64,000 nucleotides of DNA from JAHRAW01 sp965212085 (GCA_965212085.1 OZ243042.1:558001-622000), one strand, 5' to 3'; counted from the stretch's first letter, positions 32,067-41,166 are shown. Program-made: numbers and translations. The notes: generated by a model from the sequence alone, not told the origin.

Positions 32067-32155
32067 TTTTTCACCCTCTCTTTCCAGTTAATCCACCGCG
32101 TCGAATCAGGGCGGTAAACCGTGATTAGCGCCGCCAGCGAACTCGCCGTATTATA
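32063..32155 (-). pseudogene. Truncated DUF4258-like gene remnant
   Basis: On the minus strand the frame ending in TGA at 32065-32063 reads ALITVYRPDSTRWINWKERV, then KK. That is a typical DUF4258 C-terminus, and it overlaps the zinc-finger start as ATGA. No start codon or N-terminal half is present before the HigA gene at 32177. TATAAT at 32155-32150 may now act as a promoter for the zinc-finger gene. Confidence 0.6.
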
Positions 32156-32176
32156 CGCCCAAACGCTGTGGGATGG

Positions 32177-32464
32177 TCACCGCGCAAGCGCGTCCAGCAC
32201 TACTTCCGGTTTTTTGGCGACCACGTTCAGAAGAACCAAAGCCGGCCCCCGCGGGGCGCGGTCGCCCCTTTCCCAATGGCGCAGCGTGTTGACGCTGATT
32301 CCAAAGGCCGAGGCAAATTCGGTTTGACTCATTTTAAGATTGGCGCGAATGTTTTTCACATCAACGGGCGCGACTTTATGGACAACCGCTTTTACCGGTT
32401 TGCCTTCGGAATACTGAATCGCCTCTTCGAGGCCGCGCTTGATGCTTTTGAAAAGTTCAGACAT
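32177..32464 (-). CDS. HigA-like XRE-family antitoxin
   Basis: The start is ATG 32464 (MSELFKSIKRGLEEAI); GTG 32473, which overlaps the toxin stop as GTGA, is an alternative. The 95-aa protein has a helix-turn-helix (LKMSQTEFASAFGISVNTLRHWERG) in its second half. The gene follows the toxin, as in higBA. It would neutralise the toxin and repress the operon. Confidence 0.82.
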   Translation of the reverse strand: MSELFKSIKRGLEEAIQYSEGKPVKAVVHKVAPVDVKNIRANLKMSQTEFASAFGISVNTLRHWERGDRAPRGPALVLLNVVAKKPEVVLDALAR

Positions 32465-32469
32465 TGGTC

Positions 32470-32820
32470 TCACCGTGAATAAGATTTAACGAGCATTCTG
32501 AGCAACCCGGCCAATTTATTTCGTTCCAACTTCGATAAATTCGCTTTTTCGTTTTTACCGTAGAGCGTTAGCAGAAATAAAGGCACCGCCCGGTTGTGAA
32601 AATAATAAATCACCCGCACACCACCGCTTTTCCCCCCGCCTCCGGTAGCCCAGCGCAACTTTCTGACGCCCCCGGTGCCTTGAAGCAACGCGCCCGACTG
32701 CGGGTTGGTCGCCAAATGCTTCATGATCGCTTGTTTTTCCGAGGCATTGAGTAGCTTGGATGCCTTGCGTTCATATTCCGGCAATTCCACGATGGTGTGC
32801 CAGAACCTAATGTAGTCCAT
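32470..32820 (-). CDS. RelE/HigB-like toxin
   Basis: The start is ATG 32820 with GGAG (minus strand) upstream; a TTG at 32838 also opens the frame. The 116-aa protein has the RelE-type pattern GGVRKLRWATGGGGKSGGVRVIYYFHNRAVPLFLLTLYGKNEKANLS, with basic residues for mRNA cleavage on the ribosome. The toxin-first order and tight spacing to the XRE gene support a HigBA-type module. Confidence 0.82.
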   Translation of the reverse strand: MDYIRFWHTIVELPEYERKASKLLNASEKQAIMKHLATNPQSGALLQGTGGVRKLRWATGGGGKSGGVRVIYYFHNRAVPLFLLTLYGKNEKANLSKLERNKLAGLLRMLVKSYSR

Positions 32821-32910
32821 TGGATTACTCCATGTCAAGCCGCTACCCCCGGATTTTCACCCGGTGGCCGGCTGTTACCTGAATGATGGCGGTCGGTGAG
32901 GCCCGCCCCC

Positions 32911-33825
32911 CTACCTTTTCTTCGCAATCTCCTCCAACTTCTTCGTGCGAATCACCTGCCCGTCCAGCCCCGCCTCTTTCGCGGTGCTGCCGTAGGCCAC
33001 CGACATCAACTGGCTGTAGTACACCACCGGCATATCAAACTTGGTTTTGTAGGTTTTGTTGATGTTTTCCTGATAGACCTCAACGTTCATCTGGCACACC
33101 GGACACGGCGTAACTATCATGTCGGCGTTGTGGTCGTAGGCGGATTCGACGATGTCCTTGATCTGCGCCTGGCTTTTTTCCGGTTCGGAGAACGCCAGCG
33201 CGCCGCCGCAGCAGGTTACTTTCTGCTCGTATTTTTCCATCGGCTCGGCGCCCATGACTTCGACCATTTTGTCGAGGTATTTGGGGTTCTCGAAAGACTC
33301 GCCGTCGATGCCGAACGGGCGGTTGGTCTGGCAGCCGACGTAGCCGGCGATTTTCAATCCTTCCAACGGTTTTTTCACCGGCGCCGCCAGCGCGTCGTAG
33401 CCGAAGTCCTCGATCAGCACTTCCACCATGTGGCGCACGCCGCCGGCGGTTTTCTCGTCAATGTCCACTTTAAGCCCGACGTCGGCGAGGATGTTTTGGG
33501 TGTCCGCCAGCAGTTGTTCGGATTTGGACAGGCGTTCCACCGATTCTTTCGCGCCCAGCCAGCAGGCGGCGCAGGTGGCGACGATGTCCTGGCCCTTGTT
33601 GTGCTGCTGGGACAGGGCGACGTTGCGCGCGTTCATCACGTGGCGCGGCAACTCGCCGCCGTCGGCGTAGCCGATGGACGCGCCGCAGCAGTTCCAGTCG
33701 GGTATCTCGTTGAGTTTGATGTCCAGGGTCTTGCACATGGTATTGACCGACACCATATAGTTAGACGCCGAGGACTTGCGCTCGGATGAACAGCCCGGAT
33801 AAAAAGAATATTCTTTGGTTGCCAT
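32911..33825 (-). CDS. hdrB: HdrB-like heterodisulfide reductase subunit B
   Basis: This 304-aa protein has two cysteine-rich CCG modules: WNCCGASIGY with ATCAACW, and VTCCGGALAF with TPCPVC. These bind noncubane [4Fe-4S] clusters in HdrB. In this operon HdrC plus HdrB replace the membrane subunit QmoC, so the complex would pass electrons between quinones or a thiol-disulfide and the QmoAB flavoproteins. It follows hdrC by 29 bases and is the last gene of the operon. Confidence 0.9.
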   Translation of the reverse strand: MATKEYSFYPGCSSERKSSASNYMVSVNTMCKTLDIKLNEIPDWNCCGASIGYADGGELPRHVMNARNVALSQQHNKGQDIVATCAACWLGAKESVERLSKSEQLLADTQNILADVGLKVDIDEKTAGGVRHMVEVLIEDFGYDALAAPVKKPLEGLKIAGYVGCQTNRPFGIDGESFENPKYLDKMVEVMGAEPMEKYEQKVTCCGGALAFSEPEKSQAQIKDIVESAYDHNADMIVTPCPVCQMNVEVYQENINKTYKTKFDMPVVYYSQLMSVAYGSTAKEAGLDGQVIRTKKLEEIAKKR

Positions 33826-33854
33826 GGTGTTGCTCCCAGGCTGGTTGAGCCCTT

Positions 33855-34475
33855 TCAGTTCGGGGGCCGGTTGAGCCCCTTTCGTTGATCTTCGATTTGG
33901 TATGCTTTGGCAAGCATTTTCTGCAAATCACTTTTGCCCTTGATGCCGCCGGCCCGGAACAAACCGAAGGGGTTCAGGCGCCCGGTTCGCAGCATGCCGA
34001 GGCCGACGTTCTTCATCGCAAAGGCGCGCTTGACGCCGGTCACAAAACCGTCCATAAAATAAAGTTTGAGCGACAGTTTGGTCTCGTTCACGCGCCCGGT
34101 GACGGCGATGTTGTCCCAGAAAATCCTCGCGAAGCGTTTGGTGGGGTTCGCTTTCGGCGCGATGCCGAGCCGGTTGGCGTAATTCGCAAGGCCGTGCATG
34201 ATGTGCGTAATCGGCAGCCCGCGCGGGCAGCGCGTGACGCAGTTGTAACACGAAGTGCACATCCACATGGACTCGCTGGCCAGCACTTCTTCGCGCTTGC
34301 CGGCGCGAATCATCATGAACAATTCCTGGGGCGGATGATCCCACGCATCGCCCAACGGACACGACCCGGAACACACCCCGCACTGCATGCACATCTTCAC
34401 CCACTCGCCTTCCTCAACGTTGGCTTCGACTTCGCGGAGGAAGTTGTTGCGGTATTTTTCGATTGTAGCGGTCAT
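33855..34475 (-). CDS. hdrC: HdrC-like heterodisulfide reductase subunit C
   Basis: This 206-aa protein has two [4Fe-4S] motifs, CMQCGVCSGSCP and CTSCYNCVTRCPRG, followed by a helical C-terminal half, as in HdrC. It links HdrB to the QmoAB flavoproteins. Its ATG lies three bases after the stop of an AT-rich endonuclease gene that splits it from qmoB, and only a weak GAG precedes it. Translation may therefore depend on coupling to the inserted gene. Confidence 0.9.
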   Translation of the reverse strand: MTATIEKYRNNFLREVEANVEEGEWVKMCMQCGVCSGSCPLGDAWDHPPQELFMMIRAGKREEVLASESMWMCTSCYNCVTRCPRGLPITHIMHGLANYANRLGIAPKANPTKRFARIFWDNIAVTGRVNETKLSLKLYFMDGFVTGVKRAFAMKNVGLGMLRTGRLNPFGLFRAGGIKGKSDLQKMLAKAYQIEDQRKGLNRPPN

Positions 34476-34478
34476 GTT

Positions 34479-35585
34479 TTAAGCATTCTCAAAATCACTC
34501 AGATCTGAAACTCCGACTTCCAACAACATTTTAGCGAACTCCTTCCCATTGACGAGGCGAATTTTGCATTCCTTCGCTTTATCTTTACAGGGACTCGTAA
34601 AGTCATCCGCAGTTGAAACCAACCACTTAATTATAAAATCAATTTCGTTGTCTCTATCTTTGCTGCTTTCATCACGCATATCGTCATCAAGTTGGCTGCT
34701 ATACTTTTCAATCTGTATCGCCCCCCATTTCCCCGTTTTCTCGTCATGAAATTTTACTTGAATGCAAATCATGATGCGTATCGATTCAAAGGTAGCTAAG
34801 ACATCGGCATCACCCATTTTGTCCGACTCATTTTTTGGTGGAATATCCGTTTTTGCCCCCAATTTTTGAAAATACCAAGCAACTAGTTTTTCAAATTTAT
34901 CTGGATTGAGATTCGTTTTGAGTATGTTCAGCGTGTTGCCTTGATGTTCAGCCAAAATTAAATTGTGCAAATTAATCGGTTTATTTTCCGAGTACGATCG
35001 AATCGCTCTTTCTATGCTCTCGCCAACATCTTTACAATTTACATTCGACCCCATGTACTTCATCCGAGAAGTTAGTGCGGCATCTGCATATTCATAGCGA
35101 GGTATATTGCGTTGTATTTTTCTGACTCGACGAAAAAAGCCCAAATCGAAATGTGTTTTGCGGCCCTCCCGCCAAAGCAAGCCTTCCGAGTTTTTTGTGA
35201 TCGCATTGCCATCTGAGTCTTTTAAATTTTTCAAATCTTTATCCGGAAAATCACGAACAGCAAACGGAATATCATCGACTATTTCATAGACATGAAATTT
35301 TTTCTGGGCGGGGACTATTACGTAATCGCCAAATTTCATCTTCTTTATAAAATTCCACAAAAACCATCTTCCCCGCCAAACAAGATACTTTTTTTCATAG
35401 ATTTCTTCAAACGCCGCATTGAAACTATCTTTAGTGTCGCCTAAATCACCAGGGCATTTTTTTATTCCAACATCACTCCACCCATAGGACAACAAATCAT
35501 ATTTTTCCAACAAAATATGCGACACCTCTGGAGAATTTGAAATTCTATGCAACCAATAATTTCGCTCGTTACTAATCCTATTCAT
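34479..35585 (-). CDS. Mrr-like restriction endonuclease inserted in the qmo-hdr operon
   Basis: This 368-aa AT-rich protein has a C-terminal Mrr-type nuclease domain (about 230-365): FEKLVAWYFQKLGA, then GDADVLA with the Asp and IQVKFHDEKTGKWG with the Gln-x-Lys. The N-terminal 200 residues, with FGDYVIVPAQKKFHVYEIVDD, may recognise modified DNA, but I do not identify a known domain. It has no methyltransferase partner here. It is co-directional with qmoB (41 bases upstream) and hdrC (three bases downstream). Confidence 0.75.
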   Translation of the reverse strand: MNRISNERNYWLHRISNSPEVSHILLEKYDLLSYGWSDVGIKKCPGDLGDTKDSFNAAFEEIYEKKYLVWRGRWFLWNFIKKMKFGDYVIVPAQKKFHVYEIVDDIPFAVRDFPDKDLKNLKDSDGNAITKNSEGLLWREGRKTHFDLGFFRRVRKIQRNIPRYEYADAALTSRMKYMGSNVNCKDVGESIERAIRSYSENKPINLHNLILAEHQGNTLNILKTNLNPDKFEKLVAWYFQKLGAKTDIPPKNESDKMGDADVLATFESIRIMICIQVKFHDEKTGKWGAIQIEKYSSQLDDDMRDESSKDRDNEIDFIIKWLVSTADDFTSPCKDKAKECKIRLVNGKEFAKMLLEVGVSDLSDFENA

Positions 35586-35626
35586 ATCTTTAATCTCGCT
35601 ATATTGAAAAAATGTGATAAAAAAAA

Positions 35627-37969
35627 TTAAAACCCCTTAAACGGATTCATCCCAATCTCGTCAATCTTCGCGGCGTATTCGTTGATGAGTTCGGGCACGC
35701 GTTGGAGGTCGGTGATTTCCACCTCAACGGTGCGCACGCGTTCGGGTTCGAGTTGCAGTTGGTTCAAGGTGTCGTCAATTTTGCTCATGCGTTCAAAGGC
35801 CAGCGCCGAGCCGGTGACGAAGTGGCATTGATAATCCTCGCCTTTTTTGCAGCCCATGAGCATGATGCCGTCGAAGCCGGCGCTGAGCGCGTCTGTGACC
35901 CAGATGAGGTTCACCGAACCCAGGCAGCGGATGGGCACGACGCGCACGAAGGCATTGTATTGGATGCGGTTGTGGGCGGCCATGTCGAGGGCCGGGTAGG
36001 CGTCATTTTCGCAAGCCAGGATCAGGATGCGCGGTTTTTCGTCGAACTCGTCGGGCATGTCTATGGCCTTGATCTGCCGGCCGACGGTGTCCACCGAATA
36101 GTTCTCGAAGGAAATCACGCGCACCGGGCAGGCGCCCATGCAGGTCCCGCAGCGGCGGCAGCGCGACTCGTTGAACTGCGGGTAGCCGGTCTCGTCCTCG
36201 TCAATGGCGCCGAACGGACATTCCACGGTGCAGCGTTTGCATTGCGTACAGCCGTCTCGGCGAAAACTCGGGAACGACAGATCCCCGGAGCGCGGATGCG
36301 CGGCGCGTCCGAGGCTCGCGCCTTCCACCGCCTGAATCGCTTTCATGGCCGCGCCGGTGGCGTCTTCGATGGACTGCGCGATGTCCATGGGGCGGCGCAC
36401 CGGGCCGCAGGCGTAGATGCCGGTGCGGCGGGTCTCGTACGGGAAGCAGATGAAGTGCGAGTCGCTGAAGCCGTGTTTCAGGTGGGGCATATCCGGCCCC
36501 TGGCGGTAGTCGAGGTTGAGGATGGACTCCACCGAAACCCGGACTTCGCCGGGTTTTTCATTTTCGGCGTCGTTGCTGTTCGCGTCTCCGGCATCATCAC
36601 CAGCCCCGATATCCACCCCGGAATTGGGCACCTGGCCGGTGGCCAGCACCACCAGATCGGCATCGGCGACCGCGTCCTCGCCGAGTATGTCGTCGTGAAA
36701 ACGAACCGCGAGGCCGCCGCCGTTTTGGTCGCCGTCGTCGCCGCCTGCGACATCCACCTGATGCACCACGCCGTTGGTGAACACCACGCCCTTTTCCTGG
36801 GCCGAGCGGTAAAAGTCCTCGCCGTTGCCGGGCACCCGCAGGTCGGTGTAGATTATGTGGGCGTCCACCTCCGGGTTGCGGTCCTTGAAGTACATCGCCT
36901 GCTTGATGCTGACGTTGCAGCAGTAGCCCGAACAGTAGGGCAGGTGCCCCGGCTTTTCGGAACGCTGGCCGGCGCACTGCACGAATACCACGCTGGTAAC
37001 GGCCTTGCCGTCCGAGGGCCGCTTGATGATGCCGCCGTTGGCGTCGGCCTCGGTTGCCAGCGCCTCAAGTTCGGTTTGATCCACCACGTCCGGGGTTTTG
37101 CCGTAGGCAAACTCCGGCAGGCGGCCGGCGTCGTAGCGGCTGAAACCGCTGGCCTGGACGATGGCACCGACGTTCTCCGTGACCGGGGCGGCGGATTCGG
37201 AACCGGCGCCATTGTGGCCGGAAATGTCCACCGAAAAGCACCCCGGCGCGCCGCTGGTGCGGGTTACGGTGGCGTTCAGGAACACCGTGATACCGGCTTC
37301 GGCCTCCACCTCGGCGACCCACTCGGCGGTGTCATTTTTGCCGGGTTGATCGTAGGGTTCCCTGGACGGCAGGCGGCGGTACAACGAACCGGCCCAGCCG
37401 CCGAGCCGTGCGGTTTTTTCCACCAGCAGCACTTCATAGCCGGCGCGCGCGGCCCCGAGGGCGGCGGTGATGCCGCTGATACCGCCGCCGACTACCAGGA
37501 TGCGCTTGTTGCCGGCGTTGCCGGCGTTGCCGGCGTTGGCTTGGGGCTGTTGCATAAACTTGACTTCGGCGCAGCCCATGCGCACGTAGTCTTCCGCCAT
37601 CTCCTGGGTCAACTCGCGGGCTTCATCGGTGTCCGGCTGGCTCCAGATCACGCCTTCGCGCAGGTTCGCACGGGCCACCGCCACGCCGCCGCCTTCGCCC
37701 ACGCCACCGCCATCCACGCCATCAAAATTGAACGCTTCGGTTTTGGCGCGGCGCGAGCAGGCGCCGATCATCACGTGGGTTACGCCTTCCTTTGCGATGT
37801 CATCGCGGATCAGCGACACGCCGTCGCCGCTGCAAAGATAATCGTGCCGGCGAACCAGCGCAGCGCCGCCTTCGGATTCGGCGATGGCCGCCAGCCGCTC
37901 GCCATCAAGCCGCTCGCCGAGGCCACAGCCCTGGCAGAGGTACGCGCCGATTTTGATTTCCGACGCCAT
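35627..37969 (-). CDS. qmoB: QmoB-like flavoprotein with MvhD-like C-terminus
   Basis: This 780-aa protein begins KIGAYLCQGCGLGERLD and has an HdrA-type FAD motif (VVGGGISGITAALGAARAG). It then has FVQCAGQRSEKPGHLPYCSGYCC, two ferredoxin clusters (CTQCKRCTVECP and CRRCGTCMGACP) and an MvhD-like domain in the last 140 residues (ILACENDAYPALDMAA, MGCKKGEDYQCH). QmoB passes electrons between the quinone side and sulfur enzymes such as AprBA. An NAGNAGNAGN run (nt 37508-37541) lengthens a linker before the FAD motif. Its start directly follows the qmoA stop. Confidence 0.88.
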   Translation of the reverse strand: MASEIKIGAYLCQGCGLGERLDGERLAAIAESEGGAALVRRHDYLCSGDGVSLIRDDIAKEGVTHVMIGACSRRAKTEAFNFDGVDGGGVGEGGGVAVARANLREGVIWSQPDTDEARELTQEMAEDYVRMGCAEVKFMQQPQANAGNAGNAGNKRILVVGGGISGITAALGAARAGYEVLLVEKTARLGGWAGSLYRRLPSREPYDQPGKNDTAEWVAEVEAEAGITVFLNATVTRTSGAPGCFSVDISGHNGAGSESAAPVTENVGAIVQASGFSRYDAGRLPEFAYGKTPDVVDQTELEALATEADANGGIIKRPSDGKAVTSVVFVQCAGQRSEKPGHLPYCSGYCCNVSIKQAMYFKDRNPEVDAHIIYTDLRVPGNGEDFYRSAQEKGVVFTNGVVHQVDVAGGDDGDQNGGGLAVRFHDDILGEDAVADADLVVLATGQVPNSGVDIGAGDDAGDANSNDAENEKPGEVRVSVESILNLDYRQGPDMPHLKHGFSDSHFICFPYETRRTGIYACGPVRRPMDIAQSIEDATGAAMKAIQAVEGASLGRAAHPRSGDLSFPSFRRDGCTQCKRCTVECPFGAIDEDETGYPQFNESRCRRCGTCMGACPVRVISFENYSVDTVGRQIKAIDMPDEFDEKPRILILACENDAYPALDMAAHNRIQYNAFVRVVPIRCLGSVNLIWVTDALSAGFDGIMLMGCKKGEDYQCHFVTGSALAFERMSKIDDTLNQLQLEPERVRTVEVEITDLQRVPELINEYAAKIDEIGMNPFKGF

Positions 37970-39349
37970 CTAACGGCCCCCCGCCGTAGCGTCCGCTGAG
38001 CTCGCCGAGGCCACACGGTTCACCACCTGAATGGCGCGCAACGCCGCCGCCGTGGCGCCCTGCACCGAGCGGTTGACGTCCAGGGCGTTGCTCGCGCAGC
38101 CGGCGCCGAAGATGCCGTTGGCACTGCCATTGCCGGCGGCGTGGGCCGCGGCGAGTTCAATGAAGCCGGCGGCATCCACGGCCACCGTTTGCTGGCCGGG
38201 TTGGCCGGCCCGGTCGCTCTTGACGATGGCGGCGACGTCAATGCTCGGCTCCATGCCCACCGCCAGCACCACCAGGTCGTGGGGGTTGGCGTAGCGTTTG
38301 TAGCCGTGGGTGTCCACGCCCTTGACCACCGGGTTTCCGCTTTGCGGGTCCTGGTCAATGCCGGCGACCTTGGACTTGATGAAATGCACCCGCGGGTCGG
38401 CGCGCACCTTGCGCTCGAAGTCTTCGAAGCGGTCAATGGTGCGGATGTCAATGTAGTAGATGGTGGCTTTGGCCGCCGGGTCGTCGCCGTAGATCTCGCC
38501 GAGGTAAGTGCTCTGCTTGAGCGAGGCCATGCAGCAGATGCGCGAGCAGTGGGCGAGGTGGTTGCGGTCCCGGGAACCGGCGCACTGGATGAAGGCGATG
38601 TCCTTCGCTTGGGCGCCGTCGGAGGGCCGCAGCAGTTGGCCGCCGGTCGGCCCAAAGGGGTCCATCATGCGCTCAAACTCCACGCTGGTGATGACGTTCT
38701 CAAAGCGGTCGTAGCCGTAGGGCTCGATTTTGGCGGCGTCGTAGGGGCGCCAGCCGGTGGCAAAGATCACCGCGCCACATTTGATTTCCAGGGTCTGCTC
38801 GCGCATCTCCAGGTCCACCGCGTCGTAGCGGCAGGCGGCTTTGGCCTTCTCGCCCTGTTCGGTGCCGACGATGGACGGGTCAATCACGTAACGCTGGGGC
38901 CACGCCAGGTTGTGGGGCAGGTAGGCGGCCTTGACCTTGTTCATTCGGTAGTTGTGCGGATGGTCAATTTCGGCGCTCACCGCGCGCGCACATTCGCCGC
39001 AGGCGGTGCAGTTCTCGTTGACGTAGCGCGGCTTGACGGTAATCACGGCGGTATAGTTTCCGGCCGCACCGGCGAGGCTTTCGATCTTCGCCATGGTGAT
39101 TACCCGCAGCCGCCGGTTGGCGGCAATCCGGCGCTGGTTAATTTCCTGGCCGCAACTTGGCCGGCACAGCTTGGGGAAGTACTTGTACAACTGCGCCACC
39201 CGCCCGCCGAGGGCCGCGCGCTTTTCGATCAGGATCACGTCCTTGCCACATTCCGCCGCCTCAAGCGCCGCGGTCATGCCGCTGATCCCGCCGCCGACTA
39301 CGAGGATGGTTTCGTTGGTGGCGATAGTGGTGGCAGTAGTGTCGGTCAT
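37970..39349 (-). CDS. qmoA: QmoA-like FAD protein (HdrA family)
   Basis: The start is ATG 39349 (MTDTTATTIATNET), giving 459 residues; the longer frame is leader. It has the FAD motif VVGGGISGMTAALEAAECG, CRPSCGQEIN, NCTACGECARAV and IQCAGSRDRNHLAHCSRICC, all characteristic of QmoA. In Qmo complexes it binds FAD and partners QmoB. A 253-bp gap separates it from the divergent AAA gene at 39603 and likely carries the operon promoter, though no clear hexamers are visible. Confidence 0.88.
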   Translation of the reverse strand: MTDTTATTIATNETILVVGGGISGMTAALEAAECGKDVILIEKRAALGGRVAQLYKYFPKLCRPSCGQEINQRRIAANRRLRVITMAKIESLAGAAGNYTAVITVKPRYVNENCTACGECARAVSAEIDHPHNYRMNKVKAAYLPHNLAWPQRYVIDPSIVGTEQGEKAKAACRYDAVDLEMREQTLEIKCGAVIFATGWRPYDAAKIEPYGYDRFENVITSVEFERMMDPFGPTGGQLLRPSDGAQAKDIAFIQCAGSRDRNHLAHCSRICCMASLKQSTYLGEIYGDDPAAKATIYYIDIRTIDRFEDFERKVRADPRVHFIKSKVAGIDQDPQSGNPVVKGVDTHGYKRYANPHDLVVLAVGMEPSIDVAAIVKSDRAGQPGQQTVAVDAAGFIELAAAHAAGNGSANGIFGAGCASNALDVNRSVQGATAAALRAIQVVNRVASASSADATAGGR

Positions 39350-39602
39350 TTTGCTGTCTCGGTTTCTCGTTATTCGCGCCGCACGCAGCGCGGATTGTGT
39401 ACAACTATAAGGGGTAATGGAATGTGAGGCCAGCCCCGATACCCGCTCAAGCGGCGGGGAATTGATAAATTTTCCAATGCGCCCATAGACGGGGTAAATC
39501 GCCGCGGGCCTGAGGCGTCCTTGACCGGGCAAGCATTGGCGGCGAGGATGCGGTACAGTCGGCGCTCAGGCACACACCTTGCAATCATCTTTACAACCCG
39601 CG

Positions 39603-40412
39603 ATGAACGACGAAGCATCCCTGCCCCAACACCTCATCCAGGACGAGCCCTACTACGCCCCGCAGAACAACGAGATCGAGTTGTTTGAGGCGGCCTGTCG
39701 GAACGGTATTCCGGTGCTGCTCAAGGGGCCTACGGGGTGCGGGAAGACGCGCTTTGTGGAGCATCTGGCGTGGCGGCTTGCACGGCCTTTGGTTACGGTG
39801 TCGTGTCATGATGACCTGACGGCGGCGGATCTGGTGGGGCGCTACCTGATCATCGGCGGCGAGACGCGCTGGGTGGACGGGCCGCTGAGCCGGGCGGTGC
39901 GCGCCGGCGGGATTTGCTACCTGGATGAAATCGTTGAGGCGCGCAAGGACACCACGGTGGTGATTCATCCGCTGGCCGACGACCGCCGCGCGCTGCCCAT
40001 TGAAAAAACCGGCGAGTTGCTGCACGCGCCGGCGGAATTCTGCCTCGCCATTTCCTACAATCCGGGCTACCAGAGCGTCTTGAAAGACCTCAAACAGAGC
40101 ACCCGGCAGCGCTTCGTGTCCATCGAGTTCGGTTATCCCGGCGCCGCCCTCGAAGCGGACATCATCGTCAAGGAATCCGGACTCGACGCCGCCACCGCCG
40201 CCAAACTGGTCAAGTACGCCGGCATGACCCGCAACCTCAAGGGCAGCGGCCTGGAGGAAGGCGCGAGCACGCGCCTGCTGGTGCACGCCGCGAAACTCAT
40301 GGTAACCGGCATTGACCCGCGCGCCGCCTGCCGTGGCGCCATCGCCGGGACCTTGAGCGATGACCCCGACATGCTGACCGCCATCAACGAACTCGGGGCG
40401 TCTCTGTTTTGA
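39603..40412 (+). CDS. CbbQ/NirQ/NorQ-family AAA+ ATPase
   Basis: This 269-aa AAA+ ATPase starts at ATG 39603. It has Walker A GPTGCGKTR, Walker B-like ICYLDEIVEARKD, and SISYNPGYQS-type sensor text (FCLAISYNPGYQSVLKDLKQSTRQRF) that is diagnostic of CbbQ/NorQ. These motors activate Rubisco or assemble NO reductase together with a VWA-domain partner (CbbO/NorD). No partner gene is seen here; rpiA follows after 25 bases. The target is therefore unknown. Confidence 0.88.
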   Translation: MNDEASLPQHLIQDEPYYAPQNNEIELFEAACRNGIPVLLKGPTGCGKTRFVEHLAWRLARPLVTVSCHDDLTAADLVGRYLIIGGETRWVDGPLSRAVRAGGICYLDEIVEARKDTTVVIHPLADDRRALPIEKTGELLHAPAEFCLAISYNPGYQSVLKDLKQSTRQRFVSIEFGYPGAALEADIIVKESGLDAATAAKLVKYAGMTRNLKGSGLEEGASTRLLVHAAKLMVTGIDPRAACRGAIAGTLSDDPDMLTAINELGASLF

Positions 40413-40437
40413 CGGCGCAAAAACCGGAAGAAAAACC

Positions 40438-41109
40438 ATGCGCGACCAGCAAACGGACACCAAGCAAATGAAACAGGCGGCTGCCGAAGCCGCGCTCGCC
40501 TACATTGAAATGGGCGACGTGGTCGGCGTCGGCACCGGCTCCACCGCGGATTTTTTCATTGACGGGCTGGCCGGCATCAAGGGCAAAATTGACGGCTGCG
40601 TGGCCAGTTCCGAAGCCAGCGCCGCGAGATTGCGCGCCCACGGCATTCCCGTGCTTGACTTGAACCAGGTGGGCACGCTGCCCGTGTACGTGGACGGCGC
40701 CGACGAAGCCACCCGCCACCTGCACCTCATCAAGGGCGGCGGCGGCGCGCTGACCCGCGAAAAAATCGTCGCCCAGGCCAGTGAAAAATTCGTCTGCATC
40801 GCCGACCACAACAAACTGGTGGCGGTGCTGGGGGAATTTCCGCTGCCCGTGGAGGTGATTCAAATGGCGCAAAGCCTGGTGGGGCGCGGCCTTGCCGGCC
40901 TCGGCGCGCTGCCCGAACTGCGCGCCGGATTCACCACCGACAACGGCAACCTCATCATTGACGCGCACAACCTCGCCATCCAAAACCCACTTGAGATGGA
41001 ACGGCGCATCAACCAGATGCCCGGCGTGGTGAGCGTGGGTTTGTTCGCGCTACGGGGCGCCGATGTGCTGCTGCTGGGAACCCCGTCGGGGGTGGACGTG
41101 CTCGGATGA
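40438..41109 (+). CDS. rpiA: Ribose-5-phosphate isomerase A
   Basis: This 223-aa RpiA has VVGVGTGSTADFFIDGL for phosphate binding, YVDGADEATRHLHLIKGGGGALTREKIVA with the catalytic Asp and Glu region, and GNLIIDAHN. It interconverts ribose-5-phosphate and ribulose-5-phosphate in the pentose-phosphate and Calvin cycles. The GGCGGCGGCG run is part of the conserved loop. The length is normal. It is co-directional with the CbbQ-like gene. Confidence 0.94.
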   Translation: MRDQQTDTKQMKQAAAEAALAYIEMGDVVGVGTGSTADFFIDGLAGIKGKIDGCVASSEASAARLRAHGIPVLDLNQVGTLPVYVDGADEATRHLHLIKGGGGALTREKIVAQASEKFVCIADHNKLVAVLGEFPLPVEVIQMAQSLVGRGLAGLGALPELRAGFTTDNGNLIIDAHNLAIQNPLEMERRINQMPGVVSVGLFALRGADVLLLGTPSGVDVLG

Positions 41110-41166
41110 GTTTTTTTGATTCATTGAACCGGCGGCGCGGTCATCGGTCGAAAGGGTATAACCTGC

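Noticed and set aside
35702..37999. 765-aa open frame on the plus strand
   Set aside because: It is antisense to qmoB and has no recognisable domain.
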